64,000 nt of DNA from contig CAVWOU010000015.1 of NCBI GenBank assembly GCA_963756745.1, positions 1 through 64,000 on the forward strand, given 5' to 3'. A program made the translations under genes and the position numbers. Every line of letters begins with the position of its first letter. Position 1 is the first letter of the stretch. The notes beneath the pieces were generated by a model, which had not been told where the DNA came from, did no database searches, and saw nothing but the letters and a program-made list of their open reading frames with translations. Shown in pieces: positions 1 through 9,054 of this stretch. Source of the stretch: DASPWW01 sp963756745 (lineage in GTDB: Bacteria; Actinomycetota; Thermoleophilia; Solirubrobacterales; 70-9).

Positions 1-147
1 TTGACGACGCATTATTTGTTTGGCCCGATTCCGATGGGGCGTTGAAGGCGGAGCTCTACGCGGAAGCGACATCCCCGAAGGGGCTTCTTGATCGGTCCGT
101 CCGCGACCGGTGCGAGCCTCACGAACGTGCTGGTCTCCGTTGGGCTC

Positions 148-675
148 ATGTTCCGGCGCATGCTCGGCGCGATCAGGCACGCGGCCGACGAAGAGAACTT
201 CGCCGCCGTCTGCGGAGCCGGGATCTTGCTCATCGCCATCGGGACGCTGACCTACTCGCTCGCCGAGGGCTGGCGGGTGGTCGACGGCTTCTACTTCGCG
301 GTCAGCACGCTGACCACGTCGAGCATCGCCGATCCGGACCTCACGCTGACCAGCGAAGCAATCAAGATCTTCACCGCCTTCTACGTGCTGACCGGCATCG
401 GGATCCTCGTCGAGTTGGCGCGCGAACTCGGCGTCGGCTTCATAAAGATGCGCGAGGAGCATCACGCCACTCGACACGCCCGTCGGCACCTCGAGGAAGA
501 TCGACGGAGTCGCAGTCGCCGGATTAGGCCAATCCTGCGCCATCCGGAGCCGCTCCAGCTTCAACAGACGCACAAAGTGGCCTTTGCGATGATCTCGTCA
601 CGCCTAGGCTGCCAATCGGTCTTCCTGCCGGGGCGGTCCGCAGCTCGCGGGGCTTGTGCCCTGGCGTTCGATTAG
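148..675 (+). CDS. Two-TM potassium-channel-like membrane protein with atypical filter
   Basis: About 175 aa. A first hydrophobic helix (VCGAGILLIAIGTLTYSLAEG), a pore-helix segment (DGFYFAVSTLTT) and a second helix (KIFTAFYVLTGIGILVELAR) follow the two-TM potassium channel (Ion_trans_2) layout. Where canonical channels read TVGYGD after the pore helix, this protein reads TSSIAD, so potassium selectivity is doubtful. The C-terminal 60 residues are Arg-rich, low in complexity and possibly read-through. A TTG at 88 is in frame, but no clear Shine-Dalgarno fixes the start; the ATG at 148 keeps the whole domain. The family call is by fold layout, and the transported ion is unknown. Confidence 0.6.
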   Translation: MFRRMLGAIRHAADEENFAAVCGAGILLIAIGTLTYSLAEGWRVVDGFYFAVSTLTTSSIADPDLTLTSEAIKIFTAFYVLTGIGILVELARELGVGFIKMREEHHATRHARRHLEEDRRSRSRRIRPILRHPEPLQLQQTHKVAFAMISSRLGCQSVFLPGRSAARGACALAFD

Positions 676-702
676 CTGTGGATTTCAAGGGGCCGGGGCC
701 AA

Positions 703-1086
703 TCAGCTGCCCGCCGACTCGAGCAGCTCGATTCGGTAGTCGTCGGGATCGCGAACGAAGCACAGGCGCGAGCCACCCTCGCTGACCGAGTACGGAGGTC
801 GCTCGGGCTCGATCCCCACGGCCGCGAGACGCTCGAGCGTGGCGTCCATGTCGGCCACGGTGATCGCAATGTGCCCATAGCCGGTACCGATCTCGTACGG
901 CTCGGTGCGACCCAGGTTGTAGGTCAGCTCGAGCCGCGGCCCGTCGCCCGGCAGGCCCATGTAGACGTTGATCGCCTCGTCCCGGATCGACATCCGACCG
1001 ATCTCCTCCATGCCGAGCTTCTCGTAGAAGGCGATCGAGCGATCGAGATCGAGGACCCGGTAGCAGGTGTGGATCAACTCGGACAT
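703..1086 (-). CDS. Lactoylglutathione lyase-like protein (glyoxalase/VOC family)
   Basis: 127 aa, a single vicinal-oxygen-chelate unit pair typical of GloA-size proteins. Candidate metal ligands sit in the expected places: His near the N-terminus (LIHTCYRV), Glu in RLELTYNLG, His in YGHIAITV and Glu in YRIELLES. The family detoxifies methylglyoxal by isomerising its hemithioacetal. Actinobacteria usually lack glutathione, so the thiol cofactor may differ (inference). The ATG at 1086 places the conserved beta strand right at the N-terminus. It stands alone, convergent with the upstream channel-like gene. Confidence 0.85.
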   Translation of the reverse strand: MSELIHTCYRVLDLDRSIAFYEKLGMEEIGRMSIRDEAINVYMGLPGDGPRLELTYNLGRTEPYEIGTGYGHIAITVADMDATLERLAAVGIEPERPPYSVSEGGSRLCFVRDPDDYRIELLESAGS

Positions 1087-1348
1087 GGACCGGACGATAA
1101 CGGCGCCCCTTCATACAGGTGCGCGCGGAGCAGCGCGTTACTCGGCGCGCCCACAGGCGCCACAAAGGAAGATCCGACTGGTTTCGGCGGCCCACTCTTG
1201 TGAAATGCTGCCTCCTGCTCTGCTGGTCGCGCGATGAAATGTCGCCAAGGCATGCGCAACGCGGGCATTCCCGATGGCAAGATCGTGATGCGCTCGTGCC
1301 TGATGTACTCGCAATAGTCCTCCTGACGGCGAACGCGGACACGGTCTA

Positions 1349-2635
1349 GTGGAGTGGTCACTGACAATCGTGGCGCTGGCGCTGATCGCCGTCGCCGCGG
1401 CCTCGAAGCGGCTGTCGGGATCGCCGATCACACCCGCGATCCTGTTCGTCTCGATCGGGATCCTGGTCGGCCCCGAGGTCCTAGACGCAGTCGACATCTC
1501 GAGCACGAGCTCGACCGTACGAGCGCTGGCCGAGGCGACGCTGGCGTTCGTGCTGTTCTCCGACGCCTCCCGGATCGACCTTAGAAGGCTGCGGCGCGAA
1601 GTCTCGCTACCGGTGCGCCTGCTTGGAATTGGTCTGCCGCTGACGATCGCGCTTGGAGCCGTCGCCGGCGCCGTGATCTTTGATCAGATGACGGTTGGCG
1701 AGGCGGTGATCCTGGCCGTGATCCTGGCGCCTACCGATGCTGCCCTCGGCCAGGCGGTCGTCACCGAGCCGCGCGTCCCGGGTCAGATCCGCCAGGGCCT
1801 GAACGTCGAGAGTGGGCTGAACGACGGGATCTGCGTGCCGCTGCTGTTCGCCGCCGTGGCCGCCGCAGATGTCGAATCGCACATCGCCGAAGGGCGAGCC
1901 GCGACGACGCTTTTGCTCGAGGAGATCGGCTACGGCATCGTCGGAGGCGTCGCCGCTGGCCTGTTGATCGGCGCCGTCATCGTGTATGCGGGCCGCAGGG
2001 ATCTGATCGAGGGCAGCTGGCGCCAGGTTATCCCGGGCGCCGGCGCCGCGCTCGCCTACGGCACCGCGAGCGCTCTCGGCGGATCTGGCTTTATCGCGGC
2101 TTTCGTCGCGGGCATGGTGTTCCGCGCCGCAATCAGGCGCGACCCCGAGGACGTTAACCGGCTCACCGACGAGGTCGGGAGCGTATTCAACGGCCTCACC
2201 TTCGTCCTCTTTGGAGCAATCTTGCTTGGACCCGCGCTGGGGGAGCTGAGCTGGGAGCTTGGGCTGTACGCGATCCTCAGCCTGACTGTGGTGCGAATGG
2301 TGCCGGTCGCAATCGGGATGCTGGGCTCGCATGCGAGCGTGCCGACGGTCGGCTTTGTCGGCTGGTTCGGACCACGCGGGCTGGCCTCGATCGTCTTCGC
2401 GGTGATCCTGATCGAGGAGTCCCAGCTTCCCCACGAGGACGTGATCGTGCTCGCGACCTACCTCACGGTGGGGCTCTCGGTATTCGCCCACGGCCTCACC
2501 GCCGCTCCCCTGGCCGACCGCTACGCGAAGTGGTTCGAGCGCCACCGCAACGGCAAGGCGCCGCCGATGGAGAGCGCCCCGGTCGAGGTGACCCGGACCC
2601 GCGGGTTCGTGCGGCGGAGCGTTTCGGCTCGCTAG
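1349..2635 (+). CDS. Cation:proton antiporter, CPA1 (NhaP-like) family
   Basis: 428 aa integral membrane protein with about 12 hydrophobic segments. CPA1 hallmarks are visible: the unwound-helix motif APTDAALG near residue 127, ESGLNDG near 154 and GPRGLAS near 340. The family exchanges Na+ or K+ for H+ across the cytoplasmic membrane and serves pH and salt homeostasis. The start is GTG (MEWSL); the first TM begins at once, so no signal peptide is needed. The soluble tail after residue 390 is short, so there is no C-terminal RCK regulatory domain. Ion specificity cannot be read from the sequence. Confidence 0.9.
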   Translation: MEWSLTIVALALIAVAAASKRLSGSPITPAILFVSIGILVGPEVLDAVDISSTSSTVRALAEATLAFVLFSDASRIDLRRLRREVSLPVRLLGIGLPLTIALGAVAGAVIFDQMTVGEAVILAVILAPTDAALGQAVVTEPRVPGQIRQGLNVESGLNDGICVPLLFAAVAAADVESHIAEGRAATTLLLEEIGYGIVGGVAAGLLIGAVIVYAGRRDLIEGSWRQVIPGAGAALAYGTASALGGSGFIAAFVAGMVFRAAIRRDPEDVNRLTDEVGSVFNGLTFVLFGAILLGPALGELSWELGLYAILSLTVVRMVPVAIGMLGSHASVPTVGFVGWFGPRGLASIVFAVILIEESQLPHEDVIVLATYLTVGLSVFAHGLTAAPLADRYAKWFERHRNGKAPPMESAPVEVTRTRGFVRRSVSAR

Positions 2636-2913
2636 CGGTTTCGCGCTCCGGCTCGATCCCGATCCTCGCCGACCGTACCGAGCAGAGCCTCGTAGTCGCG
2701 CTCCGTTCTGGTCGGCGTAGGCCTCGGCGAGTTTCGCTGATCGCGTCGCCGAAGCTGGGCTTGCGAGCGAGGTAGGCGCGGATTGCGATCTTCACCCGAG
2801 CGGGTGTGGCTCGTCTCGGTCACTGACGACGCTGGCCTGATCTGAGGCGAAGCTTTCAAAACGAGACTCGCCGCTTTCCGCCTGTTCATGCGGTTTGTGG
2901 TGGTCAAATCAAG

Positions 2914-2987
2914 CGCGCCCGACAGGATTCGAACCTGTGACCTCTGGTTTCGTAGACCAGCGCTCTATCCGACTGAGCTACGGGCGC
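2914..2987 (-). tRNA. tRNA-Arg (anticodon ACG)
   Basis: On the minus strand the cloverleaf closes: the 7-bp acceptor GCGCCCG pairs with CGGGCGC, the D-arm reads AGCTCAGTCGGATAGAGC, the anticodon stem CTGGT/ACCAG encloses loop CTACGAA, and the T-arm contains GGTTCGAATCC. The anticodon ACG (ICG after deamination) reads CGN arginine codons. CCA is not encoded. About 278 bases upstream, back to the antiporter stop, hold no convincing gene. Confidence 0.97.
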
Positions 2988-3082
2988 GGGTAGGGGCAGG
3001 GCCCCAGCCGGCCGATTGTAGCCGTGGTCCGACCGATCTCATCCCGGCGCTCGGAGCGGCGCCCGCTTGTAATGCTCCGGAC

Positions 3083-4054
3083 ATGAGCGCTCGGGCGTGG
3101 GCGGCGTTCGGCGCCGTTTCGGTCCTCTGGGGGATTCCGTACCTGTTCATCAAGGTGGCGGTCGACGATGGCGTTCCGCCCGCGTTCCTGGCCTGGGTTC
3201 GCGTCGTGCTCGGCGCCGCGGTTCTGCTGCCGCTCGCCTGGCACGCGGGCCTGCTGTCCTCGCTGCGCGGACGCTGGGGTTGGCTGGCGGTGTTTGCAAT
3301 CGTCGAGATCACGCTGCCGTTCCCGCTGATCGCCGCGGGGGAGGTGCACGTCGCCTCATCGCTCGCCGCGATACTGATCGCCGCGGCCCCGCTGTTCGTC
3401 GCCTTGCTCGCGATTCGCTTCGACGCCACCGAGCGGGTCACCGGGGAGAGGCTCGTCGGGCTCGTGATCGGGCTCGCCGGCGTAGTCGCGCTGGTCGGGA
3501 TCGACGTGGCCGGAGAGACCGACGAGCTCATCGGAGCCGCGGCGATCCTCATCTCCGCGCTGTGCTACGCGATCGGCCCGATGGTCCTGAAGCGCCACCT
3601 CGCCGATCTGGATCCACGCGCGTCGATGGCGGCGGCGCTCGTTATCGCGTCCCTGGTGCTCGCACCCGCGGCGGCGATCGACCCACCCGCGGAGGCTCCG
3701 TCGGGCTCCGCCGTCGCGGCCCTCGTCGTGCTCGGCATCTTCTGCACCGCGGCCGCGTTCGCGATCTACGCGGCGCTCGTCGCCGAGGTCGGCGCCGGGC
3801 GCGCCCTGGTGATCACCTACGTGGCCCCGGTCGTCGCGGTTGCGCTCGGGGTCGCGATCCTGGGCGAGCAGCTGGGGGCCGGGGCGATCGCGGGGCTGCT
3901 GCTCATTCTCGCCGGCTCGTGGCTTTCGACCGACGGGCGTCTACCGCCCGGCCTGGCCGCGGTCGTCACCCGGCTCAAGCGTCGGCGGCGTGGTACCGCG
4001 GCTACGCCGACTCGAGGACCCGGCGTTTCTCCTCGGCTAGCTCCTCGTCGGTAA
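3083..4054 (+). CDS. EamA-family drug/metabolite transporter
   Basis: About 323 aa with ten hydrophobic helices in two EamA repeats. The first repeat opens with ARAWAAFGAVSVLWGIPYLF and the second starts near residue 150 (LIGAAAILISALCYAIG). These are usually metabolite or amino-acid exporters; the substrate is unknown. The same frame runs upstream through the tRNA-Arg, but ATG at 3083 is the first start beyond the tRNA and begins exactly at helix 1. The Arg-rich tail overlaps the 3' end of the convergent SHOCT gene by 53 bases. Confidence 0.85.
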   Translation: MSARAWAAFGAVSVLWGIPYLFIKVAVDDGVPPAFLAWVRVVLGAAVLLPLAWHAGLLSSLRGRWGWLAVFAIVEITLPFPLIAAGEVHVASSLAAILIAAAPLFVALLAIRFDATERVTGERLVGLVIGLAGVVALVGIDVAGETDELIGAAAILISALCYAIGPMVLKRHLADLDPRASMAAALVIASLVLAPAAAIDPPAEAPSGSAVAALVVLGIFCTAAAFAIYAALVAEVGAGRALVITYVAPVVAVALGVAILGEQLGAGAIAGLLLILAGSWLSTDGRLPPGLAAVVTRLKRRRRGTAATPTRGPGVSPRLAPRR

Positions 4055-5348
4055 GGACGCCCGACTCGCGGAGCTGGGCGAGGCGCTCGAGTTGCGCCAC
4101 CCGCTGCTCCTGCGGAGAGGCGGCCGCGGCGGCGACATCGGGCGACGCCATGCGGCGCTCGCGGCGCTCGCGCATGCGATCGGCGAGCCGCTGCGCGGTT
4201 CCCTCCGGCGACCACGTCGTCACGTGGTCCGGGAACTCGCGGATCACCTGGCGGCGAAGCAGCTCGACGCCGAGCGCGAGCAGCGCGATCAAGAGCAGCG
4301 ACGTCGGCAGCCGCCGAGTCGCCTCTGTCGGATTCCACCAGAAGATCAGCGCGAGCAGGATCACGAGCCCACCGTATGCGAAGCGAGGCTGGCGCAGGTA
4401 GGGGGTGGCCGAGCGCCGCACCCACGTCGCCGCGGCGGAGGGGCCGGCGAGCCACGCGGCGAACACGATCACGATCCCGTAGCCGACGATTGCCTGGCCC
4501 GTGGCGACGAGCAGCGAAGTTGCGATGTTCCACGTCGCCTGCGCGGGTCCCTCCGCGGCCGCGGTCCCGGTCAGCGCGTCGACGACCGCGCCGCCCGCGA
4601 TGCGGTGCGCGAACAGGACCAGGATCCCGACGACGATGAACGCGATCCCCACGGATCGAAGCGTCTCCCGGCGGCGGCCCCGGTTGATGAAGATCGCGGC
4701 CCCGTACAGCACAAGGGTGAGGGCGGTGAGGAACCAGGCCAGCGTGCGCAGCAGGTCGGTCGCCTCCTGCGCCTCCTCGAGCTCATCGGCCTGGAGGATC
4801 TCGATCTGGGCGGCGTTCGGAGGCAGCTTGTCCGCGAGGTTGCCGCCGATCCCCACCTGCTCGCCGACCGTCGCAAGGATCGTTCGCAGATCGAGGGTGA
4901 CGGCGCCACCCCCCGTCGACACCCCGGGCAGCTCGTCGTCGAGCAGGAGGAGAAGGTTCTCGTGCGCGACACGGTTGGCGTTCTCCCACGCCGCCTGGAC
5001 CCTGGGCTGCTCGAGGGCCCGCTGCGCCCCCGCGGTCGCGGCCTGGCGAAGCCCGCCGGCTGCAGGGCCCGCGAGTCCCTGGAGCTGCGGGGGAAGCCGC
5101 TGGGCGATCTGGCCCTCTACGTCGACTTTCGCGTATAGCTTGGCGACGAGGAAGTCGGCGACCGCGTCGCGGATCTCCTGGTTCTCGAGAAGCTGGCTAC
5201 TCGTCTGCGTCCAGGTGTCGGTCTCGAGCGCCTGGCGCTTGATCCACAGCGCGAATACGGAGAAGAACCCGATCAGCGACGCCAGCACGATCAGGGCGAT
5301 CGCCACGACCCGGCGCGTCGAACCCTCGCCCGATCTCGACTCCGTCAC
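4002..5348 (-). CDS. Multi-spanning membrane protein with C-terminal SHOCT domain
   Basis: 448 aa. An N-terminal helix (residues about 13-35) is followed by an extracytoplasmic helical region of some 170 residues rich in Ala, Gln and Glu, then about five hydrophobic segments (residues 200-370). A charged cytoplasmic tail ends in a SHOCT motif (LERLAQLRESGVLTDEELAE, residues about 418-437). SHOCT domains are short helical modules linked to oligomerisation or membrane-protein regulation; no enzymatic motif is visible. Function unknown. It is convergent with, and overlaps, the EamA gene. Confidence 0.75.
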   Translation of the reverse strand: MTESRSGEGSTRRVVAIALIVLASLIGFFSVFALWIKRQALETDTWTQTSSQLLENQEIRDAVADFLVAKLYAKVDVEGQIAQRLPPQLQGLAGPAAGGLRQAATAGAQRALEQPRVQAAWENANRVAHENLLLLLDDELPGVSTGGGAVTLDLRTILATVGEQVGIGGNLADKLPPNAAQIEILQADELEEAQEATDLLRTLAWFLTALTLVLYGAAIFINRGRRRETLRSVGIAFIVVGILVLFAHRIAGGAVVDALTGTAAAEGPAQATWNIATSLLVATGQAIVGYGIVIVFAAWLAGPSAAATWVRRSATPYLRQPRFAYGGLVILLALIFWWNPTEATRRLPTSLLLIALLALGVELLRRQVIREFPDHVTTWSPEGTAQRLADRMRERRERRMASPDVAAAAASPQEQRVAQLERLAQLRESGVLTDEELAEEKRRVLESA

Positions 5349-5375
5349 CTCGCCTCCCGCGAACCGACCGGCACG

Positions 5376-6176
5376 CTACTCGCTGCCGCCCCTCGGCGGC
5401 GGCTCGCCTTGACCCCACGCATCGAGCCCGCCGTCGACCACCACGGTGGAGCCGCTCACGTAGCCGCCGCCCTCGGTGGCAAGGAACGCGATCACGTCAC
5501 CCACCTCCTCGGCGCGGCCAAGCCGCCCCAGCGGAACCTGGCGGCGCGCATCCTCGACGGCCTGCTCGCCGTACATCGAGAGCCCCTCGGTGTCGATGTT
5601 GCCGGCGGCAACGCACACCGCGCGGATCGCGTACCGGCTCCATTCGAGCGCCAGGCTCGTCGCCAGGTTCTCGAGCGCCGCCCGGGCCGGCGCCGCGTGC
5701 GCGAACCCGGGGATCCCGCGCCGGGGAGAGAAGCCGATGAACACGATCAGGCCGCCGGCACCGGGAATCATCGACCGCGTCGCCACCTCGTGCGTCAGGT
5801 GCCAGGCCGCGTCGACCGCGAGCGCGTGCACCGCGCGCCACCCCTTCGGTGAGATCTGCTCAGCGGGCGCCTCGAACTGCCCGCCGGCGTTGTTGACGAG
5901 CACGTCGATCCCCCCGAAGCGCTCCAACGCCGAGTCGACCATGCGGGTGACCTGGTCGGGCTCGCGGATGTCGCACGGCATCGCCATACATTCGGCCTTC
6001 TCCGACTCGAGCTCCGCGCGGACCGCCTCCAGCGGCTCCCTCCGGCGCCCGCAAATCGCCACGCGCGCCCCGCTCGCCGCGAACGCCTTCGCCGTCGCTC
6101 GCCCGATCCCGGTCCCCCCGCCGGTGATCAGCACAGCGCGGCCCGCGTTGGCGTCCGGCGCGAGGACTCCGCTCAC
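5376..6176 (-). CDS. SDR family oxidoreductase, peroxisomal trans-2-enoyl-CoA reductase-like
   Basis: 266 aa. Rossmann motif TGGGTGIG near residue 20 and NNAG near 95 mark a classical short-chain dehydrogenase. The usual YxxxK is replaced by HAAPAR in the stretch before ALENLATSLALEW, the same non-YxxxK layout as mammalian PECR-type enoyl-CoA reductases. Likely role: NAD(P)H-dependent reduction of enoyl-CoA. The start is GTG at 6176, overlapping the TGA of the upstream crotonase gene as GTGA, so the two are translationally coupled. The frame stays open upstream through the crotonase gene; that extension is spurious. Confidence 0.82.
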   Translation of the reverse strand: MSGVLAPDANAGRAVLITGGGTGIGRATAKAFAASGARVAICGRRREPLEAVRAELESEKAECMAMPCDIREPDQVTRMVDSALERFGGIDVLVNNAGGQFEAPAEQISPKGWRAVHALAVDAAWHLTHEVATRSMIPGAGGLIVFIGFSPRRGIPGFAHAAPARAALENLATSLALEWSRYAIRAVCVAAGNIDTEGLSMYGEQAVEDARRQVPLGRLGRAEEVGDVIAFLATEGGGYVSGSTVVVDGGLDAWGQGEPPPRGGSE

Positions 6177-6949
6177 CGGCCGCGCCACACGGGGTCGCGC
6201 TTCTCGGCAAACGCCTTCGGCCCCTCCTTCGCGTCCTCCGAGGCCATCGCGCGGTCGTACGCCGGGATGCTCCCGTCGCGCAGCGCGCGGTAGCCGTCCT
6301 CGACCGACAGCTCCTCCGTCGCGGCCACAATCGCCTTCACGGCCCGTACCGAGAGCGGCGCCGCCGACTCGATGTCGGCGGCCAGCGCGCGAGCGGTCGG
6401 GAGCAGGTCCTCGCGCGACACGATCCGGTTGACCAGGCCCCAGCGTTCGGCGACTTCCGCCTCGATCGGCCGCCCGGTCAGCAGCATCTCCATCGCCAGC
6501 GCCCGCGGGATCCGCTTCGGCAGCCTCAACACCCCGCCGGCATCGGGCACCAGCCCCACCCTCACCTCCGGGACCGAGAACCGCGCGTCCGGGACCGCCA
6601 CGATCAGGTCGCATGCCAGCGCGAGCTCGAATCCGCCGCCCGCGGCATACCCGTTGACCGCCGCGACCACCGGCTTGTCGAGGTCGAACAGCTCGGTCAG
6701 CCCGGCGAACCCTCCGACGCCCCATTCCTCGGAGTCACCCGCCGCGGCCGCGACCATGTCCCACCCGGGCGAGAAGAACCGCTCCCCGGCGGCGGTCAGG
6801 ATCGCGACCCGCAGCTCGGGCTCGTCGCGAAAGCCGGCGAACGCCTCCCCCAGGGCCCGGCTCGTCGCGGAGTCGATCGCGTTCGCCTTCGGCCGGTCGA
6901 TCGTGATCTCGAGCGTGCCCCCGCGCCGCTCGGTGCGGATGCCATCCAT
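6173..6949 (-). CDS. Enoyl-CoA hydratase/isomerase, CaiD (carnitinyl-CoA dehydratase)-like
   Basis: 258 aa crotonase fold. Seen in order: DRPKANAID (residues about 18-26), oxyanion-hole motif FFSPGWDM, NGYAAGGGFELALACDLIVA, PEVRVGLVPDAGGVLRLPK carrying the catalytic Glu, and the C-terminal signature FAEKRDPVWRGR. KANAID and EKRDPVW are characteristic of the CaiD branch. No other carnitine genes lie nearby, so the physiological substrate may be a general enoyl-CoA. It overlaps the downstream SDR by 4 bases, suggesting a two-step hydratase/reductase module. Confidence 0.88.
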   Translation of the reverse strand: MDGIRTERRGGTLEITIDRPKANAIDSATSRALGEAFAGFRDEPELRVAILTAAGERFFSPGWDMVAAAAGDSEEWGVGGFAGLTELFDLDKPVVAAVNGYAAGGGFELALACDLIVAVPDARFSVPEVRVGLVPDAGGVLRLPKRIPRALAMEMLLTGRPIEAEVAERWGLVNRIVSREDLLPTARALAADIESAAPLSVRAVKAIVAATEELSVEDGYRALRDGSIPAYDRAMASEDAKEGPKAFAEKRDPVWRGR

Positions 6950-6994
6950 GATGGCGCAGCCTACGGAACCGCGACCCCACTAGGCTCGCGCGCG

Positions 6995-8371
6995 ATGGCA
7001 AGGGAGCGGCTCTCCCCGTCCGACATGTCGTCGCTCGTGGCCGAGCGGGGGCCGATCCACGTCCACGTCGGGGCGACGATGCTGATGGAGGGAGAGGCGC
7101 CCCAGCTCGACGAGCTGCTCGAGCACGTCGACGGGCGGCTGCACCTCGTGCCGCGCTTCCGGCAGCGCGTGACCCCCATGCCGCTTCAGCTCACGAACCC
7201 GAAATGGGCCGATGACCCCGACTTCGACCTGCGATGGCACGTCCGGCAAACCGCGCTGCCGCGGCCCGGGACGTTGGATCAGCTGCGCGACCACGTGGGA
7301 CACGTGATGTCGGAGCCGCTCGACTTCGATCGCCCGCTGTGGCAGCTCCACCTCATGGAGGGCGTCGAGGGCGCGCGGCACGCGTACATCTCGAAGACCC
7401 ACCACGCGCTCGTCGACGGGGTCGCCGCGGTGGACGTGGGGACGATCCTCCTCGACCCGAACCCCGAGGGCACCGAGATGCCGCACCCTGAGGAGCCCTC
7501 GGAGCCGGACGCGCCGAGCTCCGAGCTGCTGTTCGTGCGCGCCGCCTCGGAGCGGATTCGGGCTCCGCTGCGAAGGGCGCGGCGGGCGGCTGTGGACGCG
7601 ATCACGATGCCCGGCGAGACGGCGAGCCAGGTGACGCGAACGACGGAGGCCTTTACCGAGCTGGCGATCGGGGACCCGGTGTGCCAGCCGAGCTCCCTCA
7701 ACGTCGAGATCGGGCGCGATCGCCGCGTCGCCTTCGTCCGGGGCGAGCTGCAAGCCTTCAAGGACGCCCGCGGCGACGCGGGCGCGACCGTCAACGACGT
7801 GATCCTCGCCGTCGTGGCCGCGGGACTGCGGCTGTTCCTCGTCGGGCGCGGCGAGCAGCTCCCGAAGTATCTCGTGGCGCTCGTCCCGGTGAGCGTGCGA
7901 CGGCCCGACGAGCACCTCGAGCTCGGCAACCGGATCTCCACGATCCTGGTCCGGCTCCCGATCGCGGTCGAAGACCGCGCGGAGCGCCTCGAGCTGATCC
8001 GCGCCGAAACGGCGCGGATCAAGCAGTCCGAGCAGGCTCGCGTTGCGTCGTTGATCGTCGAGGCGACGGGATGGACGCCGCCGACGATCAACCGGCTGCT
8101 CTCGGGGGCGCTCGCGCGCCAGCTCGTCTTCAACCTCGTGGTCTCGAACGTCCCCGGGCCGCAGATGACGTTCTACCTGCTCGGGCGGCCGCTGAGGGCG
8201 GTGTATCCATTCGTCCCGCTCTCCCCCCAGCACCACGCGCTCTCGATCGGGGTGGTGAGCTACGACGGCGGCGTCTTCTTCGGCCTCGCGGGCGACCGTC
8301 GCGCCCTCGCGGACATCGACGATCTCGCCGCCGCGCTCGAGGACGCGCTCGGCGAGCAGACTGGCGCTTGA
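6995..8371 (+). CDS. Wax ester synthase/diacylglycerol acyltransferase (WS/DGAT)
   Basis: 458 aa, full length for the family. The acyltransferase motif HHALVDG sits near residue 135, and the C-terminal conserved NLVVSNVPGPQ follows near 383. It uses acyl-CoA to esterify diacylglycerol or fatty alcohol, making storage triacylglycerol or wax ester at the membrane-lipid-droplet interface. It is divergent from the crotonase/SDR pair (45 bases apart), fitting a lipid-metabolism locus. Actinobacteria often carry several paralogues with different acceptor preference, which cannot be assigned here. Confidence 0.93.
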   Translation: MARERLSPSDMSSLVAERGPIHVHVGATMLMEGEAPQLDELLEHVDGRLHLVPRFRQRVTPMPLQLTNPKWADDPDFDLRWHVRQTALPRPGTLDQLRDHVGHVMSEPLDFDRPLWQLHLMEGVEGARHAYISKTHHALVDGVAAVDVGTILLDPNPEGTEMPHPEEPSEPDAPSSELLFVRAASERIRAPLRRARRAAVDAITMPGETASQVTRTTEAFTELAIGDPVCQPSSLNVEIGRDRRVAFVRGELQAFKDARGDAGATVNDVILAVVAAGLRLFLVGRGEQLPKYLVALVPVSVRRPDEHLELGNRISTILVRLPIAVEDRAERLELIRAETARIKQSEQARVASLIVEATGWTPPTINRLLSGALARQLVFNLVVSNVPGPQMTFYLLGRPLRAVYPFVPLSPQHHALSIGVVSYDGGVFFGLAGDRRALADIDDLAAALEDALGEQTGA

Positions 8372-8442
8372 GGGCGCAAAACGTGTAGGTTGCGGGCGCT
8401 GCTCGGAGCCCCGCCGGGCGCGCTCTGAAAGGGAGGAAATCG

Positions 8443-9054
8443 ATGGACACCTCGACAGTCCGGCCGGCCGACTGGGTAGCCGCGCTCGGCGGTCTAGTGC
8501 TCCTGATCGCGCTTTTCTTCCTCGACTGGTACAGCCTCGAGCTCGAGATCGCGCCGCTCGAGATCGGCGCCGCTTTCCTGGCCCAGGTCGAGCCGCCGAC
8601 GGAGGTCCCGATACCGCAGCTGGACGTCGACCAGAGCATCGGCGCCTGGGACGGAGAGGGCTTCCTCGGCACGATCGCCAACCTGATCATGCTCGCCGCG
8701 GCGGTGTGGGCAATCGTCGCCGTGGGGTTCCGCGCCGGTGTCGCCGAGGTCGAGTTGGGCATCGAGGCCGGGAGGCTGACCATGCTGGCAGGGATCGCCG
8801 CCGCCGTCATGGTCTTTCTGCGGATGATCTTCACGCCGGGCGGTGACGGGGTGGAGACGAGCCTCGAGTTCGGGATCTTCGTCGCCCTCGCGGGCGCGAT
8901 CCTGATCGCTCTGGGCGGCGTGTTGTCGGGAGAGGGCGCGCGAACGGCGCCCGCGGCTCCGCGGCGCAGCGAGCCGCCGCCCCCGCCGCCTCCGAGCGAG
9001 CCGCCGCCCCCGCCTCCTCCGAGCGAGCCGCCGCCCCCGCGTTCGCCTGGCTAG
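8443..9054 (+). CDS. Membrane protein with proline-rich C-terminal tail, unknown function
   Basis: 203 aa. A good Shine-Dalgarno (GGGAGG, 6 bases before ATG) fixes the start. Four hydrophobic segments (residues about 12-27, 75-95, 108-127, 143-163) bracket a short acidic loop (EVPIPQLDVDQSIGAWDGEG). The tail after residue 168 is basic and then proline-rich, built of SEPPPPPPP units. No family recognised. It lies 71 bases downstream of the WS/DGAT gene on the same strand and may be co-transcribed. Confidence 0.7.
   Translation: MDTSTVRPADWVAALGGLVLLIALFFLDWYSLELEIAPLEIGAAFLAQVEPPTEVPIPQLDVDQSIGAWDGEGFLGTIANLIMLAAAVWAIVAVGFRAGVAEVELGIEAGRLTMLAGIAAAVMVFLRMIFTPGGDGVETSLEFGIFVALAGAILIALGGVLSGEGARTAPAAPRRSEPPPPPPPSEPPPPPPPSEPPPPRSPG
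8968..9039 (+). repeat. 27-bp tandem repeat encoding Ser-Glu-Pro7 units
   Basis: Two complete 27-base units and a partial third (8968-8994, 8995-9021, 9022-9039) start AGCGAGCCGCCGCCCCCG and encode SEPPPPPPP. Units one and two differ only by synonymous bases. This is an in-frame coding repeat, and likely length-variable. Confidence 0.85.

Noticed and set aside
2888..3082. N-terminal extension of the EamA gene
   Set aside because: It would read through the tRNA-Arg; the ATG at 3083 fits the first TM helix.
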